Of a stretch of 64,000 nt of DNA, positions 1-12,378 are shown piece by piece (position 1 is the stretch's first letter; the number at the start of each line of letters is the position of its first letter). A program made the position numbers and the translations under genes. The notes under the pieces were generated by a model that saw only the letters and a program-made list of their open reading frames with translations, was not told the DNA's origin and searched no databases. The DNA is from Cryptomeria japonica (lineage: Eukaryota; Streptophyta; Pinopsida; Cupressales; Cupressaceae), in contig NC_081408.1 of the NCBI RefSeq assembly GCF_030272615.1, positions 623,780,383 to 623,844,382 of the forward strand, in the 5' to 3' direction.

Positions 1-3000
1 AGGTGGAGGTAGGATGCCCCCTCAAGAGATTGTTCATGTATGAAAGAAATGAATGATCTCTCAAAAGAAGAGAAGAATGTTAAGCGAAAGAGAAAATATG
101 ATGAAAGAGAAAAATGTTAGTAAGAAGGGAAGAATGTTAATTGATTGCAGAAAAGGGTTGATTGATATCAAATGAAGAAATCCCCGGTTTCATGAATAGA
201 TAGAATGACTGATCGGATAGAAGAAATGTTAGCTCGAAGAAATGCAAGTGAGAAGTGAAGAATAATTAGTGTGATAAAATCTTGCTTTCACAAATGCTAA
301 TAGTAAGTGAGAACCTCTATTTGATATGAAAAAATGGATGCGATGCACCATGGCAATGAAGGTCAGGGTGATAATGCAATCCCTTTGCGTAAGATAGACA
401 TGATGCAGACAAAGAATGGTTCAACCATCCTAAGACATTATGTACCCCAAAATGTTATGAAGCAGCCCACAAACAGAAGACAAAAACAAAAAAGGACCAT
501 GAGTCATCCCAATCACTCTAAATCACTCAATGACATCATCAAGTAACATATGAACATGGTAAAAGCCAAAGATAAATCAACAAAAAGATAAGGCTCACAA
601 ATTCAAACAAGTCAAACAAACATTCTATTCTTCATTGCCAAAGTGATAGTGTTGTGATAAAAGGGCATTCATGTTGTCTGGTTTCTGGGAATGTAGTACC
701 CTGTCTAAGACAGGACATAGTCTGGTTTTGAGTATACCACACCCTATATAAGACCCGTGATAATATTGACAAAGGATTGATATTTCTGATGTTGATTGAT
801 CCATACGACAACTGGATCAGTTTGAATGCTTGTTTGATCAAAAATTTCATCTATTGATGTGTGATTTCTTTAAGCGCAGTGTTTAATGTGTTATCTGTTT
901 GATGTCATTGTAGATGTTTGTCTATGTACAAAAGAGCTAATTTATTGAAAGAATGAAAATGATTGTTTTTGGATTTTGATGTTTTACAATTTTTAGGGTT
1001 TTCTGAACATTTTGAAATTTTTGTGCTTTTTCCAAGACATTTTACAATGTTTTTGGATTATTTTAGGACATTTTTGGATATTTTGGATTGTTTCAAGATA
1101 TTTTTAGAATGTTTTTAGATTATTTCAAGACATTTTATGAATTCTTTTGAAAAAAAAATTAATTTTGTCCCCAATGTCTATCAAGGCAAGGAATATGACA
1201 AATGGATAAATAGGCTTGTTAAAATGTTGGTGGATAGAGGGAAGACAAAGGCCATTTATTATGGAGATAGAATGAATTCACTTCCCAAGGGCTACCACAC
1301 AATGGGATAAGGGATTGGATAGGACCAAGTAAAGAAATGGCCTAGCATGAGGGACATGTCAAGAGGTATTTGAAAACCATGTTTTGCATTTTATGCCTTT
1401 ATGTCGGAACAAGATTAAGAGATGAAAAAGAGAGTGTATGGACGGGTGACTGGGGTATGGATAGGACAAGCAAGATCAAAAATGGATAAGAGATATTGAC
1501 TGAAGGTTGTGATAGGCTAAAGGATAATGATAAAAGTTTGCAATAAGCCAATGAATATGGACATGAGGTTGGAATAAGCAAATGGATAAAGAGCAAAAGC
1601 TATGATAGACCGAAAGCTAGGAAGAGGATACATGACATTCATGAAGATACTCACCCTTGTCAACATCAAAGGTGAAAAAAGGGAATATGGATATGAGGGA
1701 CAATAGGATAATGGAGGGTATGATAGGGTATGATAGGATATGATAGGATAGGATATGATAGGATAGCATAAATGGAAACTACCCCAAGTATGGTATGCAA
1801 TAAGTTCATGGATTACGCATGATGCTTGTTTACCAGGTTTTGATCATGGTAATTGCCCAAGGCCCCTGTTTGTCAGGTTTTCACCAAAAGACGAAATATT
1901 TTTCTTTACTCTTTTTTTATTTGATTTTTTTTTCATATTTTGTATTTATTCTTTTCAATTTTTTTTATATTTTTGACTTTTTCATCAGAAAATGGACACA
2001 TGATAAGGAATGGAGGAAGGACTCAAGCATCTTGTTGTTTGGATAGTATCCTTGGAAAAAATGGACCATGACCATTAAAGTATGCTCAAAGATGTTGGCA
2101 GGATAATGACATGGAAATGAAATGGGACTAAGGCCATGATTTATGCAAAAAATTGGATTAGAGAGATGGAAGGATGGAAAATATGTATTGGATAATGGAT
2201 GGGGTGGAAGAATTGGGCTTGAGCAAATGCAAATGCTGGTAAGATCTGCATTGGCACACACCTTGAGGGGTGGTGGACTTATGGAGGAAAAATGGATTTT
2301 GTATATTGAGATTTTAATGGAGGAAAGGATGGTTATTTTGGGGCATAAGGACCCAAAATAGATGAAGGAGGCAATGGAGGAATATATTTGAAAGGTTTGG
2401 ATGGAGGAATAGCATTTTTGGATGCCAATCTAGATTTTTCTTTAGAGTGTTCTGCTTTAAGGAGCTGATTAGGAATCCACATGGTTTTTTATTTTTAACT
2501 CTTTTGTAGCTCCTTGGAACACATTGCTTGCACAAGGGATTTAGGAACCCATATAAATTGTGAATTTTATTTTTGAGCAATGGGCCTTTGTGGCCTTTGG
2601 ATTTTTCTTTTTCTTTTTGGGTCATATTTTTCTTTGTTTTTACATGTCGATTAAATTGGACATGTTTCCTTGACTGTACGTGGATTGTTGGACTTATAAC
2701 TTTTATGCTTGGCATCCAAATTGCTTGGAGAGGAAAATGAATGTATGGATAGATAGGAATGAAATAGAGCTCTTTTGAATGGATGGAAAGTTCTCAAAGA
2801 TATGTGCCTTTGTTGAACTTGCATTAGGGATGAAGGGATATAAGGACCTAAAATGGATGGAAGGGATGAAGGGCTAGGTGCATGTTTGGATTTAGGTTTA
2901 GGGATACCAACATCTTGAGAGTGAATTGTGTAGACATAACCATTAATATTTTATTCAACATGGAGGGGTTCTTACTTGTGAAGGTCTACCCCTTTGTCTT

Positions 3001-3090
3001 TATGAATATTTTGACCCGTAGGATACTCTTTGCTTTGGGAAGGAGATGTGAGACTATTATGAAGTGGATATGACATGATGGGATCATGAA
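1..3090. other. Degenerate repeat-derived DNA without a recognisable gene
   Basis: No reading frame here gives a protein I recognise. The plus strand is strongly purine-biased, with many short gatgga/ggaagg runs. A T-rich stretch at about 950-1145 is a decayed tandem array of short units around gacattttgga. A short frame at about 1150-1310 looks vaguely protein-like but belongs to no family I know. The stretch probably continues the repeat DNA to its right and may be the inside of an old LTR element. Confidence 0.5.
1707..1771. repeat. Short tandem array of a tatgatagga-type unit
   Basis: About five imperfect copies of a 10-bp unit (tatgatagga and variants) lie head to tail. It is a simple minisatellite-like run with no gene association. 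Confidence 0.75.
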
Positions 3091-4593
3091 CTAGATCAAA
3101 TTGGACCAAAGGGGAGGAACCCATTGTGAATCAAGCTCAATGATGGGCTCTTCATGAGATGGAATGGAAGGAATAATGGGATCATCAAAAGAAATGAGAT
3201 CTTGGGGTGTATATGGAGGATTAGGACATGGAGATGGAGGGATGATAGCATCTTGTGGTGGACATGAAGCTGAAAGGATAGTTTGATCTTGACAAGGAGG
3301 AAGATCATTGGATTCCTCTTTAAAGGTGTTTTTCTCTTGACTTTCCATGGGATTATTAGGAAGAATGGAAGGGATATCTTGATCTTTCTCAAGGAGTGGA
3401 ATGTCAATGGGATTTTAAAAGTTGTTGTGTTCTTGGATAAGAATAGGGGGATCATCAAAGGATATAAGATCTTGGTCAAATGGATTAGGCAATGGAAAAG
3501 TTTCAAGGTTTTGATCTTGATCTATTTCAAGACTTATTTCTTCATGCTTTGAATCATTCTCTTGACATTAGATTGGAATTTGGACATGCATGGGGGATTC
3601 TAGCAAAGAATAAATGGTTTGACATGAGAGGCATGGACTTTGTATGGGACTCTCTAAAAGGGAAGCATCTAGTGGCATTAAATCTTGCATTTCCAAATAG
3701 TATAAGGGATTTGTATAAAGACATAATTTAGCTTGTATTTGTATTGTAGACAGCCCTTGGGAGGATGCATTATTAGGTGTATCATTTGGGAGCGATGGTG
3801 GAAATTTCTCTTGTGAAACTTCAAGATCTGATGGAATGGGAGGAGAAGCGAAGACCACTTGAGAATCAATTTCTTGATGGATGGATGAACCATTGCTAGA
3901 CATGGGTTGAATTTGTTGCTGGTATTGGACAAGTGGAATTTTTGTCTCTTGTTTTGAATTGTGATTCTAGACTTGATGTGTTTGAACTTGTTGTGAGGCA
4001 CAATTTTCTTGCTTGCATGCCAAGGCCCATTGTAGGTGTCCATCAGTTATGAAAGATCGATGCTCAAGACTTGAGGCTGGGTCTCTTATAATGCGTGGGA
4101 GGTATTTTCGAGGATTGCTTAAGATTACTTGGTCCAAAAATTCCACAAACTCGGGATTGTTCATTGCCTCAATAACTTCAAATTTTGTGAATGATTCATC
4201 ATCTAAATCCACATCTTCTTGGAAATCAAGTAATGATTGAACTCGAATATAACCATAATCTGGATGAAAAATGTGTTAGCCATCTAGCAAAGGTCTTTGT
4301 GGGTAGGGACCTTTACTTAACTAATTTGAATAAAAAAATGGTGACACATTCGATGGTGGCATTAGTAAAGCATTGCCACATCCTAGTTGTAGAATTGATT
4401 CAAATTGTGGTGGTGGTCCTAATTGAATGATTCCATACTTTGGTAGCATGTTTGTAGGTGGAGCAACATTTGGATTAAAGGTTGGTTGTATTGTATAGCC
4501 TTGCTCTTGAGTTAGATTGAATTGTGATTTCTTTGAATTAAAACTTGATTGCATTGTGTTATTTATTGGACCAATCATCGGTTGATATGTCAA
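3091..4593 (-). pseudogene. Broken reading frame, unrecognised, probably from a retroelement
   Basis: One minus-strand frame stays protein-like for about 500 codons. Four open blocks (4593-4321, 4212-3967, 3903-3568, 3348-3091) are all in the same phase and are separated by only a few stop codons. The composition is rich in Pro, Ser, Gln, Asp and Glu. The first block is Asn/Gln/Pro-rich (starts MTYQPMIGPINN), the second is acidic then basic, and the last two carry repeated DLISFDD / PIIPSIP-like stretches. I see no zinc knuckle, protease, RT or integrase motif. Its setting in repeat DNA suggests a gag-like or accessory ORF of an LTR element, but that is inference and I cannot name a family. 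It is not functional as it stands. Confidence 0.45.
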
Positions 4594-5529
4594 ACTTTGT
4601 TACATCATAGGAGCTTGGAATCTTGTTTCAATAGACATGTCACTATGCAATGCAGTATTGTTTGGATTTTGAATTTTTAAGGATGATGTATGCACAACTA
4701 ATAGAACCTAGATGATTGACAATGCAACTTATGTTTTTAGTCTTTTGAACTTTTGGAATGACAATGATATGTAACTAACTGCAACCTAAGCCAAGACCTA
4801 TCTTTGGGTATGATAATGATAATGCCAGACTTAGGGAAATGGTTTTAAACCTAAGTGCAAAATGAGGATGCTAAGATTGAAATGAACTAATATGGGGGAT
4901 AATGACAACGTTTCCTGAAACCTAAATTTGAACCATGCAAAACCCTAACCCTAAGTGACATGAATTTTGAAACAAGGTTGTCCAATGTTTTGACAAGCCA
5001 TGTTTGTTAAATCTTTGCAAATTGTTGGATGAATACTTTGAAACTCTTTTGACCAAGGTTTATTTTGAATCGTGTTTGGACAATTGTTTGGACTTGTTAA
5101 AAACTTGTTTTCTTTTAAAAATCAAGGTTTTTTTATGACCACTTGTGACAATTTTTTTTAATTCTTTTAACAAGCATAGAAGACAAGAGGTTTGTTTGAC
5201 TTTGACCCAAGACAATCATGCACCTTCAACAAAAAATCCTAAAGCTGGCAAGGACAATAGTTGTTGGATCTCACCTGGTTTCCCAACTATGCTTACTCAA
5301 AGCAGATACTTAGAGGCTTGACCCCACTATCTCCACTCTACGATACTCACTTATCTAGGGCAACCAAGCATCAGTTCCCATAAAAACTCCCCATGGAAAA
5401 ATTTGTATCTCTACTAAGATCCATAAGAATGTGAGACGTCATGAGAGGTTCTACCTCCTGTACCAAAAACTAGAGGGTTTTTGGCTTCTAATCACAAAGT
5501 TTTTAATCTAGGCATTTGTTTAGGTGGCC
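4594..5529. other. Non-coding stretch between a broken ORF and an LTR-like block
   Basis: There is no supported gene. The interval is AT-rich up to about 5150, then more mixed. The part at about 5220-5480 has the look of a retroelement leader on the minus strand but has no primer-binding site I can identify. A short aaaccctaaccctaa run near 4940 is too short to call telomeric. Confidence 0.5.
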
Positions 5530-5534
5530 ATACA

Positions 5535-7474
5535 TGCAGTGTTTCACTTCGTTATGGAGACCTCCCAACCTGTAGAGGTTAAGCTCTACAACTTTTCACG
5601 TGTCACGCGGATATTGAGGGAGACTTACATTGGTATGACACATCGACACTTGTTGATTGCAAATTTTGTCACAAAAACATTTATTTATAGTGGTTTGGAA
5701 GAGCTTGGCCTTAGCCTATTACCACTTTGATCATTCCCTCTCACCAATGCATGTGCGAAGTGTCGGGCAAATCAAGAGGCAGACCTTCTAAAGGTAAAAA
5801 CACACATGAAATAAAAAAAGACAAGATAAACAATGATTATTTAACCTATAGAAAATCTAAAGAGTTTAATGGTCCATTTTCATCCTAATTAAGACTAGAT
5901 GAGGTTAATTCCACCTTTATTTTCAAAATGATTTGATCAATTTAAACCATGATTAAATGTAATTTGTTGTTCATTTTAAACCCTTGCATGCATGTAATGT
6001 GAAATTTGTTTTTGTTCTTTGATCCAAATCCTAATTAAGACTATGTGAGAATTGTAGGATTCATTCAAACCTCCTAATTAAGATATGTGAAAAAAAATTG
6101 TTCATTCAAACCTCCTAATTAGGCTATACAAAAAATTGTTGTTCATTGCATGTTAAGAAATCTTACATGAATCATTGTCTAGACTCCATAAAGCCCACAT
6201 GCAACAATAGATCCTCACATAAAACCTGCATGCAACAAGAAATCAGTTCAAAAAAACCTGCATGCAACAACATATTAGCACCAAAAACCTGCATGCAACA
6301 ACAAATTAGTTCAAAATACCTGCATGCAATAACAAATTAGTTTAAAACACCTGCATGAAACAACAAATTAATTCAAACAACCTACATGCAACAATGGATT
6401 AGCACATAAAACCTGCATGCAAATAGATTCATAGAATTATTAGATTTTTCATGTTCACATTAGGTTCACCAAGAAATGTAACTAGGAATTTGGGAAAACA
6501 CATCAAAGCCTAGGTTTATGTAACCACAAAACATAACAAGCTATGAAATTAATCCTATTTAAATCAATAGAGCTATGAAGACGAGAAAAATAAACTAAAT
6601 GCAAACCATTATAAAACATAAATATCTCCTCCATATTTCTCCATTGCTTCTCTTTTTCCTCCAAATGTGTTGTGGCTATCACCTACAAGGTTGCAAGTGT
6701 GATGTAGGCAAGATGATAGAAAAATGGCCAATGTGAGGATACTTAGATGTGCTTGAAAATCAATGAGAAAAGGGCTCAATTTATAGAAAAAATGAGATTG
6801 ATTGGATGGCTATGATAGATCTGGGACTAAAAAAAATCAATGGACAAGATTAAATGAGAGGAGTTGTTAAGTGATGATAAAAAGGAAATTGCATTTCTAA
6901 TGTTAAGGAAGAAATAGAAATGAAAAGAGTTAAGTGAAAATGATTATTGGAAATATTCATTTTCAACAAAAATATGTCAAAATGAAAGAGAGGAAAAGCC
7001 TAGCGATGAATTAGAAAGTTTGAAGAAATAAGGGAGATAGAAATTAGAGAGTGGAAGAGATAAGTGGGGACATGACAATTAAATAAATTAAAAATTTATT
7101 TAATTAGAATAATTTGGAGAAGGGGTTTAAATAATTAAAATAATTATTTAATCATGGAAGAATAATTAACTTAGAATAAAGGATTAAATAATTAAGTGAA
7201 TTATTTAATCAAAGAGAAATAATTAGGATTAGTTGATTAAGATCAAGATTAATTGATTAGAAAGAGATAATGATGAATATTAATTAAATAATGAAGAGTA
7301 TTCAATTAATAGTTTAGAAGAACAATAATTAAACAATTAAGAATTGTTTAATTATAGGAAATGAGAAGAAGAAAATTAGTGCTAATTAAATAATGAAAAT
7401 TATTTAATAAGTTTAGACAAAAAAGGTTAGTGAAAAGTGTCGTTGAAGACTTAGGACAATTTTCAGTGTCTACA
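5535..7474 (-). mobile_element. Probable Ty3/gypsy solo LTR, 1.94 kb
   Basis: On the minus strand the block starts TGTAGACACTG at 7474, a typical gypsy LTR opening, and ends CACTGCA at 5535. It is flanked by the same 5 bp, ATACA (5530-5534 and 7475-7479), which fits a solo LTR with a target-site duplication. A minus-strand TATA-like box (CTATAAATA) near 5680-5690 lies about 150 bp before the 3' end, as expected for the promoter of an LTR. The inside carries a 31-bp tandem array (6193-6424) and a very AT-rich part full of aattaaataatt (7080-7400). The 5-bp match could be chance in AT-rich DNA, so the left edge is tentative. There is no coding capacity. Confidence 0.45.
6193..6424. repeat. 31-bp tandem array, about 8 units, built on a CCTGCATGCAACAA core
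   Basis: The core recurs at 6193, 6225, 6257, 6288, 6319, 6350, 6381 and 6412, a period of 31-32 bp. Units are separated by A-rich spacers such as caaattagttcaaaa. Each core contains TGCATGCA, a palindrome that matches the RY element (CATGCA) bound by plant B3-domain factors. The array lies within the probable LTR. Confidence 0.85.
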
Positions 7475-7479
7475 ATACA

Positions 7480-9168
7480 TCTCAAAATGCAATCCATCAC
7501 ATAAAGGTTTTGCCATGTATTCAAAATGTTGTTCAGCGGAGGATACACGTGGGGCTTTTACAAAGTGTTCGTACATTTGTTTAAAGAAATTTATTGTGAA
7601 ATTCATGTAGGTTGTTGAATACATATTCAAACCAATGATTTCAATCTTTTGGAACTATCCTAGCATGAATAGCACCTGGTTTTCCTTTTTTTCATTTGTT
7701 TTTATGATTTTGGAAGCATGCCAACACTTTTTTCTATTGTTTTCCTTTCTTCAGAGAGTCATTGTGTCATGATTTTTTTTGTAAATAATAAAAGTTCTCA
7801 TATTTTCTTCAATGCAATGATAAATGTTAGGTTTTGGAATTATCTTATGTTTTGAATCTCATTTTTCAACTGTCTGAAAAGGCAAATTCCAGCACAAAAT
7901 TATAGTGATTTTTTCCTTAGAAGTTATTTTTGTGTGGCAATAATGTTTAGTCACACAAAAGGTTTTGTTATTATTACAAATTGGGAATTTCATAATATGC
8001 ATGTTAATTGCTTCACAGATTAATCTAATTAAATAATAGTTGTAAATATTTTTTTTATAAAATCTAAAGGCATTTCTTTTGCGACTATGCTTAAGAGAAT
8101 CATAAGTTATTTGGTTTTCCTCAAAGGAATTATTTTCTTACAAGCTTAAAGATTGTGTATCATCATTCTTTAATCATTTCATTCATCATATATTCATATT
8201 TTTGTTTTCTCACAAATGTGGTATGAATAAACTTCATATGGAATTGTAAAGGTAAATTCCTTTTGTATCTTTATGATGGAGGTGTATATGGACATTAATT
8301 GTTTTCAATTTTGAAGTTATGTTGGAAGTGTATATAGACATGCTATTTTTTGAATTATTTAGTTATTTTGGAGCTTTAATATTGATGGATTTGTCAACAT
8401 CTCAAATTTTTTAACCATTACAATATGCTTTCATTGTCAATATCAATTTAATTTATTACAGATTTATATATAAATAAAAATTGAAGAAGTACTTTTCACT
8501 TTTGTTTTTATTTTACTTTTATTTTAGAAACATAGTGTGTATTTTATATTTATATGTAATTTTGTTTCTATTTTAAAAATACTACCATTTATTGTTTTGG
8601 TATTTTAAAAAAAAATTAAAAATACATTAAATAATATATTTATATCTAACTTTTATAATAATTTTATTTATACACTTCAAAATTATGATGTCTTTATATT
8701 TAAAAATAAATGAACATTTTAAATAGTACATTGTACCTCTTATTGTTACTATAAATTACATTTCTCAATGCAAAAAAAATAAAATTATAAAATGTTTTAG
8801 ATTATATCATTTACATAAATATTATCAGCTATTAGATCATTTCTCTTCACCTTAGAGGAAGTAAACCCATGTTATTATGTGAAGACATGGCACAATCTAA
8901 CTTGTGCCTTAGAGGTTGCAAACATCTTTAAAATAGACCTAATAGAAGATAAAGAATGTAGAGAACTATTTTAATGGAATCATTCAAGGAATTTATTTAA
9001 ATATGATCAACATATTAAAACAATTATATAGTCAAACAAATACAATAATAAAACAATAATACAATTAACATTTTAAAAATTAGTATAGCGAACTAAGTGT
9101 ATTTACCCTACACAAGAGAGAGGACTCATTAATTGAACATGTTTGAAGGATTGTAATAACATTGTTTT
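7480..9168. other. AT-rich intergenic DNA, no gene seen
   Basis: Very AT-rich, especially 8020-8830. I find no ORF with recognisable similarity, no RNA gene and no clear element ends. Confidence 0.6.
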
Positions 9169-9611
9169 TGTTGGTGTAAATAAATATTCATGATGGATAT
9201 TATTACACTTTACTTAAGTTAACTTAGGATAATGCATCTCTTCATAGTTTGGATATGAGACACTTAGGGAAGTGTGCACATAGGGATATAGCTTGTAGGA
9301 GAAATTCCACCTTTTGATCTTGCTATTACACTCTACATTCGATGGGTCATCCACCGCTTGTGGAATATTATATTATTTCTCCTACCTACCCCTAATATTT
9401 CTTACCTACCCTTGTTTCTCACTAAGCCACATGTCATGATTGTGTGCTCGTATATCCATATGGCCTTGCCTATATAAGCAAGCTCATATTCATTGTATTG
9501 GTTAATCCAGTTGATCATTTGTATATTGATGATAATACAGTTTGTTCTTGTCATACTTTTGTCTCTCTTTTATACTTTTCATTGTGCCCTTGATCTTGGC
9601 AAAATCTCACA
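9169..9611 (+). mobile_element. 5' LTR of a Ty1/copia element
   Basis: The LTR begins TGTTGGTGTAAAT and ends CTCACA directly before a primer-binding site. A TATA box (TATATAAG) sits at 9471-9477, about 140 bp before the LTR end, giving the usual U3-R-U5 layout. No partner 3' LTR is seen downstream, because the element is cut within gag near 11,570. It is the promoter of the broken element that follows. Confidence 0.85.
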
Positions 9612-9624
9612 TGGTATCAAAGCT
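9612..9624 (+). other. Primer-binding site (initiator Met-tRNA type)
   Basis: TGGTATCAAAGCT follows the LTR end directly. It is complementary to the 3' end of plant initiator tRNA-Met with one change from the common TGGTATCAGAGC. This fixes the LTR end and the plus orientation. Confidence 0.9.
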
Positions 9625-9719
9625 ATTGAGGCTTCATTGATTGGTTTTGGGAGACACTTTGGAAGGCTTCTATTTTCGGATCTGAGGTTTTGCACGTTTT
9701 GGAGGCATCCTAGAGCGTT

Positions 9720-10640
9720 TTAGACCTCACCCTTGCGTCCGGGAGGTTGGTTCCATAAAAATCGAGTATAAACTTGACCTATTTTGGCAAAAGTCGAATT
9801 TTGGGTGGAGAAATTTTTTGCCCAATTTGGGCGGTACGGTACGGAATTTTCGGACTTGGAAAAAAGAAAAAAAAATTCATTTTCTGCTGAAAAAAAAAAA
9901 AAGGGCATATATATATATATAAAGGGGTTTTTTCTTTTTGAAAAAAAAAACATAAAATTTTTTTTTTAAAAATATATTTGTTTGGGGGTCCGTAGACACC
10001 CCCCCCCCCTACCCGTCGTACTGTGTTTTTCGCAAGTCCGTGCAGATCCGCAGCAGCCTCAGCCACCGTGACCTGTCGGCCCCACCATCCGCTGTCCTCC
10101 AGCGATCCCCCCGACAACCCCGCTTCGGTGCCACCTCCTCGCACCGTCGTTCCCGCCGGCCCTCCGGCCCAGCCCCACCGCCTCCCACTGGTTCTCTGCT
10201 CCGGCAACTATCGGCACCTCTGCCGCCAGCCCCTCAGGCTCTGGGCCCCAACCCCACCACCATCCGACTGCCGCCAACAGACCGTCGGCAGACCTCCGCC
10301 TGCCACGTTGACAGCCAGGTCCACCTCCGCCTGCCACGTTGACAGCCAGGTCCACCTCCGCCTACCACGTCGCCAGTCGGGCCCACCTCCGCCTGCCACA
10401 TCACCCGTAGGCCCAATCGCCTACCAAGTCACCTGCAGGCCCAGTCAGCTACCACATCAGCACTTTCTGCCCAGTCAGCATTTTTGGAAAAAATTTAGAC
10501 CCGTCTCCATTGAGCAGTTTGGTTTTTTGGGTCAACTTTGGAGGCTCATAACTTGCTCAATTTTGCTCCTTTTTGGGTGCAATTTCTTTTTATTAGGGAT
10601 AATTTTTCATGCTCTCCGTAGTGGTGTGGTTATTTTTTGA
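9720..10640 (+). other. GC-rich leader of the copia element, with 31-bp repeats
   Basis: Between primer-binding site and gag lies an island of C-rich DNA (about 10,035-10,460) bordered by homopolymer A/T runs (9880-9975) and a run of C at about 10,001. From 10,292 a unit containing acctccgcctgccac recurs at 10,323, 10,354, 10,385 and, weaker, 10,416 and about 10,447: a 31-bp period. Open frames through it read as low-complexity Pro/Ser/Arg and are open on both strands, so they reflect base composition rather than coding. A similar island sits at the same place in the minus-strand element at 27,148-29,865. Confidence 0.6.
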
Positions 10641-11149
10641 TTTTGGTGCATAGAATTTTTAGAATTTTTGGATTCTCTCAATTGCACCTGTCCAATCGTC
10701 AATTTTGCAACTTTAAAGGCTTCGTTTGAGCTCATACGACCTCCTTTTCAAGTGCTATTTTTTTTTTAAAGTGCATATTGTTTTGTCTTCTTTCATAATC
10801 TATGATCAATTTTCAAAGATTTTGAGTGGATATTGTACTTTCAGATATTGGTCTTTTTTGGCCTACTTGGTACTTGTAATTTGCTTGGATCTTAGTTGTT
10901 TAGATCTCTTGCATTATTAGTTTGAGTCTCCCTTGGCCTCATTGAGGCAGTTGTAAACTTGAAATCAGAATTCCACCTTGCCATTTTTTGCAAGTGACCC
11001 ATTGTACACGCACTCAGTATAAAGTGCCAAATCATCATTTTTTTATTTTTTTTTTGGGGGAAGGTGGGGGGGGGGTTTCTTTGATTGTGTGGAGGGGTGT
11101 CTTGTGTGATTGTGCCTCTCTTTCCTTATGCTCTTTCATTTTTGTTGCA

Positions 11150-11570
11150 ATGAGTCCTCATAAATTTCCACCTTTAACTCCACATAATTATGCATCTTGT
11201 AAAATTAGAGTATGGAGCAAATTAATGGAAAAAGGTCTCACGTATTACATAGATGGAACAATAGTAGCACCACCTAATCCTAAGGCTGGTCCTAATGCTC
11301 AGTTAGAATGGCTCACTAAGAATTGCATGGCTCTTGAAACTTTGTGTAAGTATGTATCAGATGACCTCATTTTTCACATTGAGAAGTGTACTACAATCAA
11401 AGAGGCTTGGGATATGTTTCAGAAATTGTATGGTCAAGTTGATGAAATCAAAGGTTACAAAATTGACAATGAGCTCACCAACTTGGATCCCAAGAGTTTT
11501 GATACAATTCAAGCTTATGTCACCAAAGCAATTGAGCTAAGAGCAAAGCTTAAGGATTGTGGAATTATTT
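11150..11570 (+). pseudogene. Copia gag N-terminus (UBN2-type), truncated
   Basis: The frame opens at ATG 11,150 (MSPHKFPPLTPHNYASCKIR) and runs about 140 residues with a normal copia gag look: the opening tryptophan segment (VWSKLMEKGL), the middle AWDMFQKLYGQ and the helical KSFDTIQAYVTKAIELRAK. An upstream in-frame ATG at 10,988 adds only low-complexity residues, so the start at 11,150 is preferred. The similarity stops near LKDCGI and the following sequence is unrelated AT-rich DNA, so the zinc knuckle, protease, integrase and RT are all missing. Gag would form the virus-like particle. Here it is a dead 5' fragment. Confidence 0.75.
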
Positions 11571-12378
11571 ATAAAGTTATTTATTATTTATTATGGAATT
11601 GATATGTAAAAGATGTTAGGAAATATTTTTTTTAAGTTGTTTATTATTTATATTTTATAAAAGATATATATGTGTGAAAAAAGGTATTTCTAAAATCTTT
11701 TAGATGTTTTTAAAAAATATATCTTTGTATGTATATACTTTTTAATTTTTCAATAATTATTTAAAGTATATATTTTGTTCCTACCACGAAAACTATAGGC
11801 AAGGGACTATTTTTAACTAATTATTAATAATTCTTTTCTTTTTTTTAAAATCAAAGTTATAATTTTTTTATCAAAAAAGATTTATATTTGTTTTAAGTAC
11901 AGACAAATTCTATAACAAAACATATTAAAATGTTGAATTTAATTCAATGTTATTGGTAGATACTTTTGCCATGATTAATAAGGAAAAATTAGATTTTATA
12001 TATTTAAACAAGAAAATAGAAAATATTAGCAGACACTATTATTGTATCACATAACACAAGATTTAAAAAAATCCACCAAGAAAAGAGGCCAAGAATGTAT
12101 TAAATTTAAATAGCAATGTGGCGACACTTGTGTATTAGTGAACAATCTTAACAAATCCAACTCTTCATCTCGTTCTTACAACCTATTTATTGCATTCCTC
12201 ATTTTTTAGCTATGTAGCTATGGTTTTTTTTAATTAAAAAATCAACAAAAGAAGGTGGTTGACCTTATACAAAGATAGGCCAAAAAGGGTACTTACAATT
12301 GGTCAAGAACAAACCATTGACAACACAGACCATAACAGACCACTTCCAGCACACTATCAGAAAATCTAGCAACCCACA
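11571..12378. other. AT-rich DNA after the truncated gag, no gene seen
   Basis: I see no supported coding or RNA feature. The break with gag at about 11,560-11,570 is abrupt, pointing to a deletion or insertion junction. Confidence 0.55.

Noticed and set aside
6193-6424. Regular 31-bp repeats resembling a CRISPR array
   Set aside because: The repeats are head to tail with A-rich, similar spacers instead of unique ones, in a plant LTR. No cas genes, and the host is a plant. The 31-bp array at 10,292-10,460 is rejected for the same reason.
6770-6800. Second minus-strand TATA-like box (TTCTATAAATTGAG) as the LTR promoter
   Set aside because: It would leave about 1.2 kb of R-U5. The box near 5,685 fits the usual spacing better, though the LTR boundary itself is tentative.
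10023-10640. 205-codon Pro/Arg-rich frame and its antisense Gly/Trp-rich frames
   Set aside because: Open frames on both strands follow from GC-rich low-complexity DNA in a retroelement leader. The same holds for frames at 28,584-29,127.
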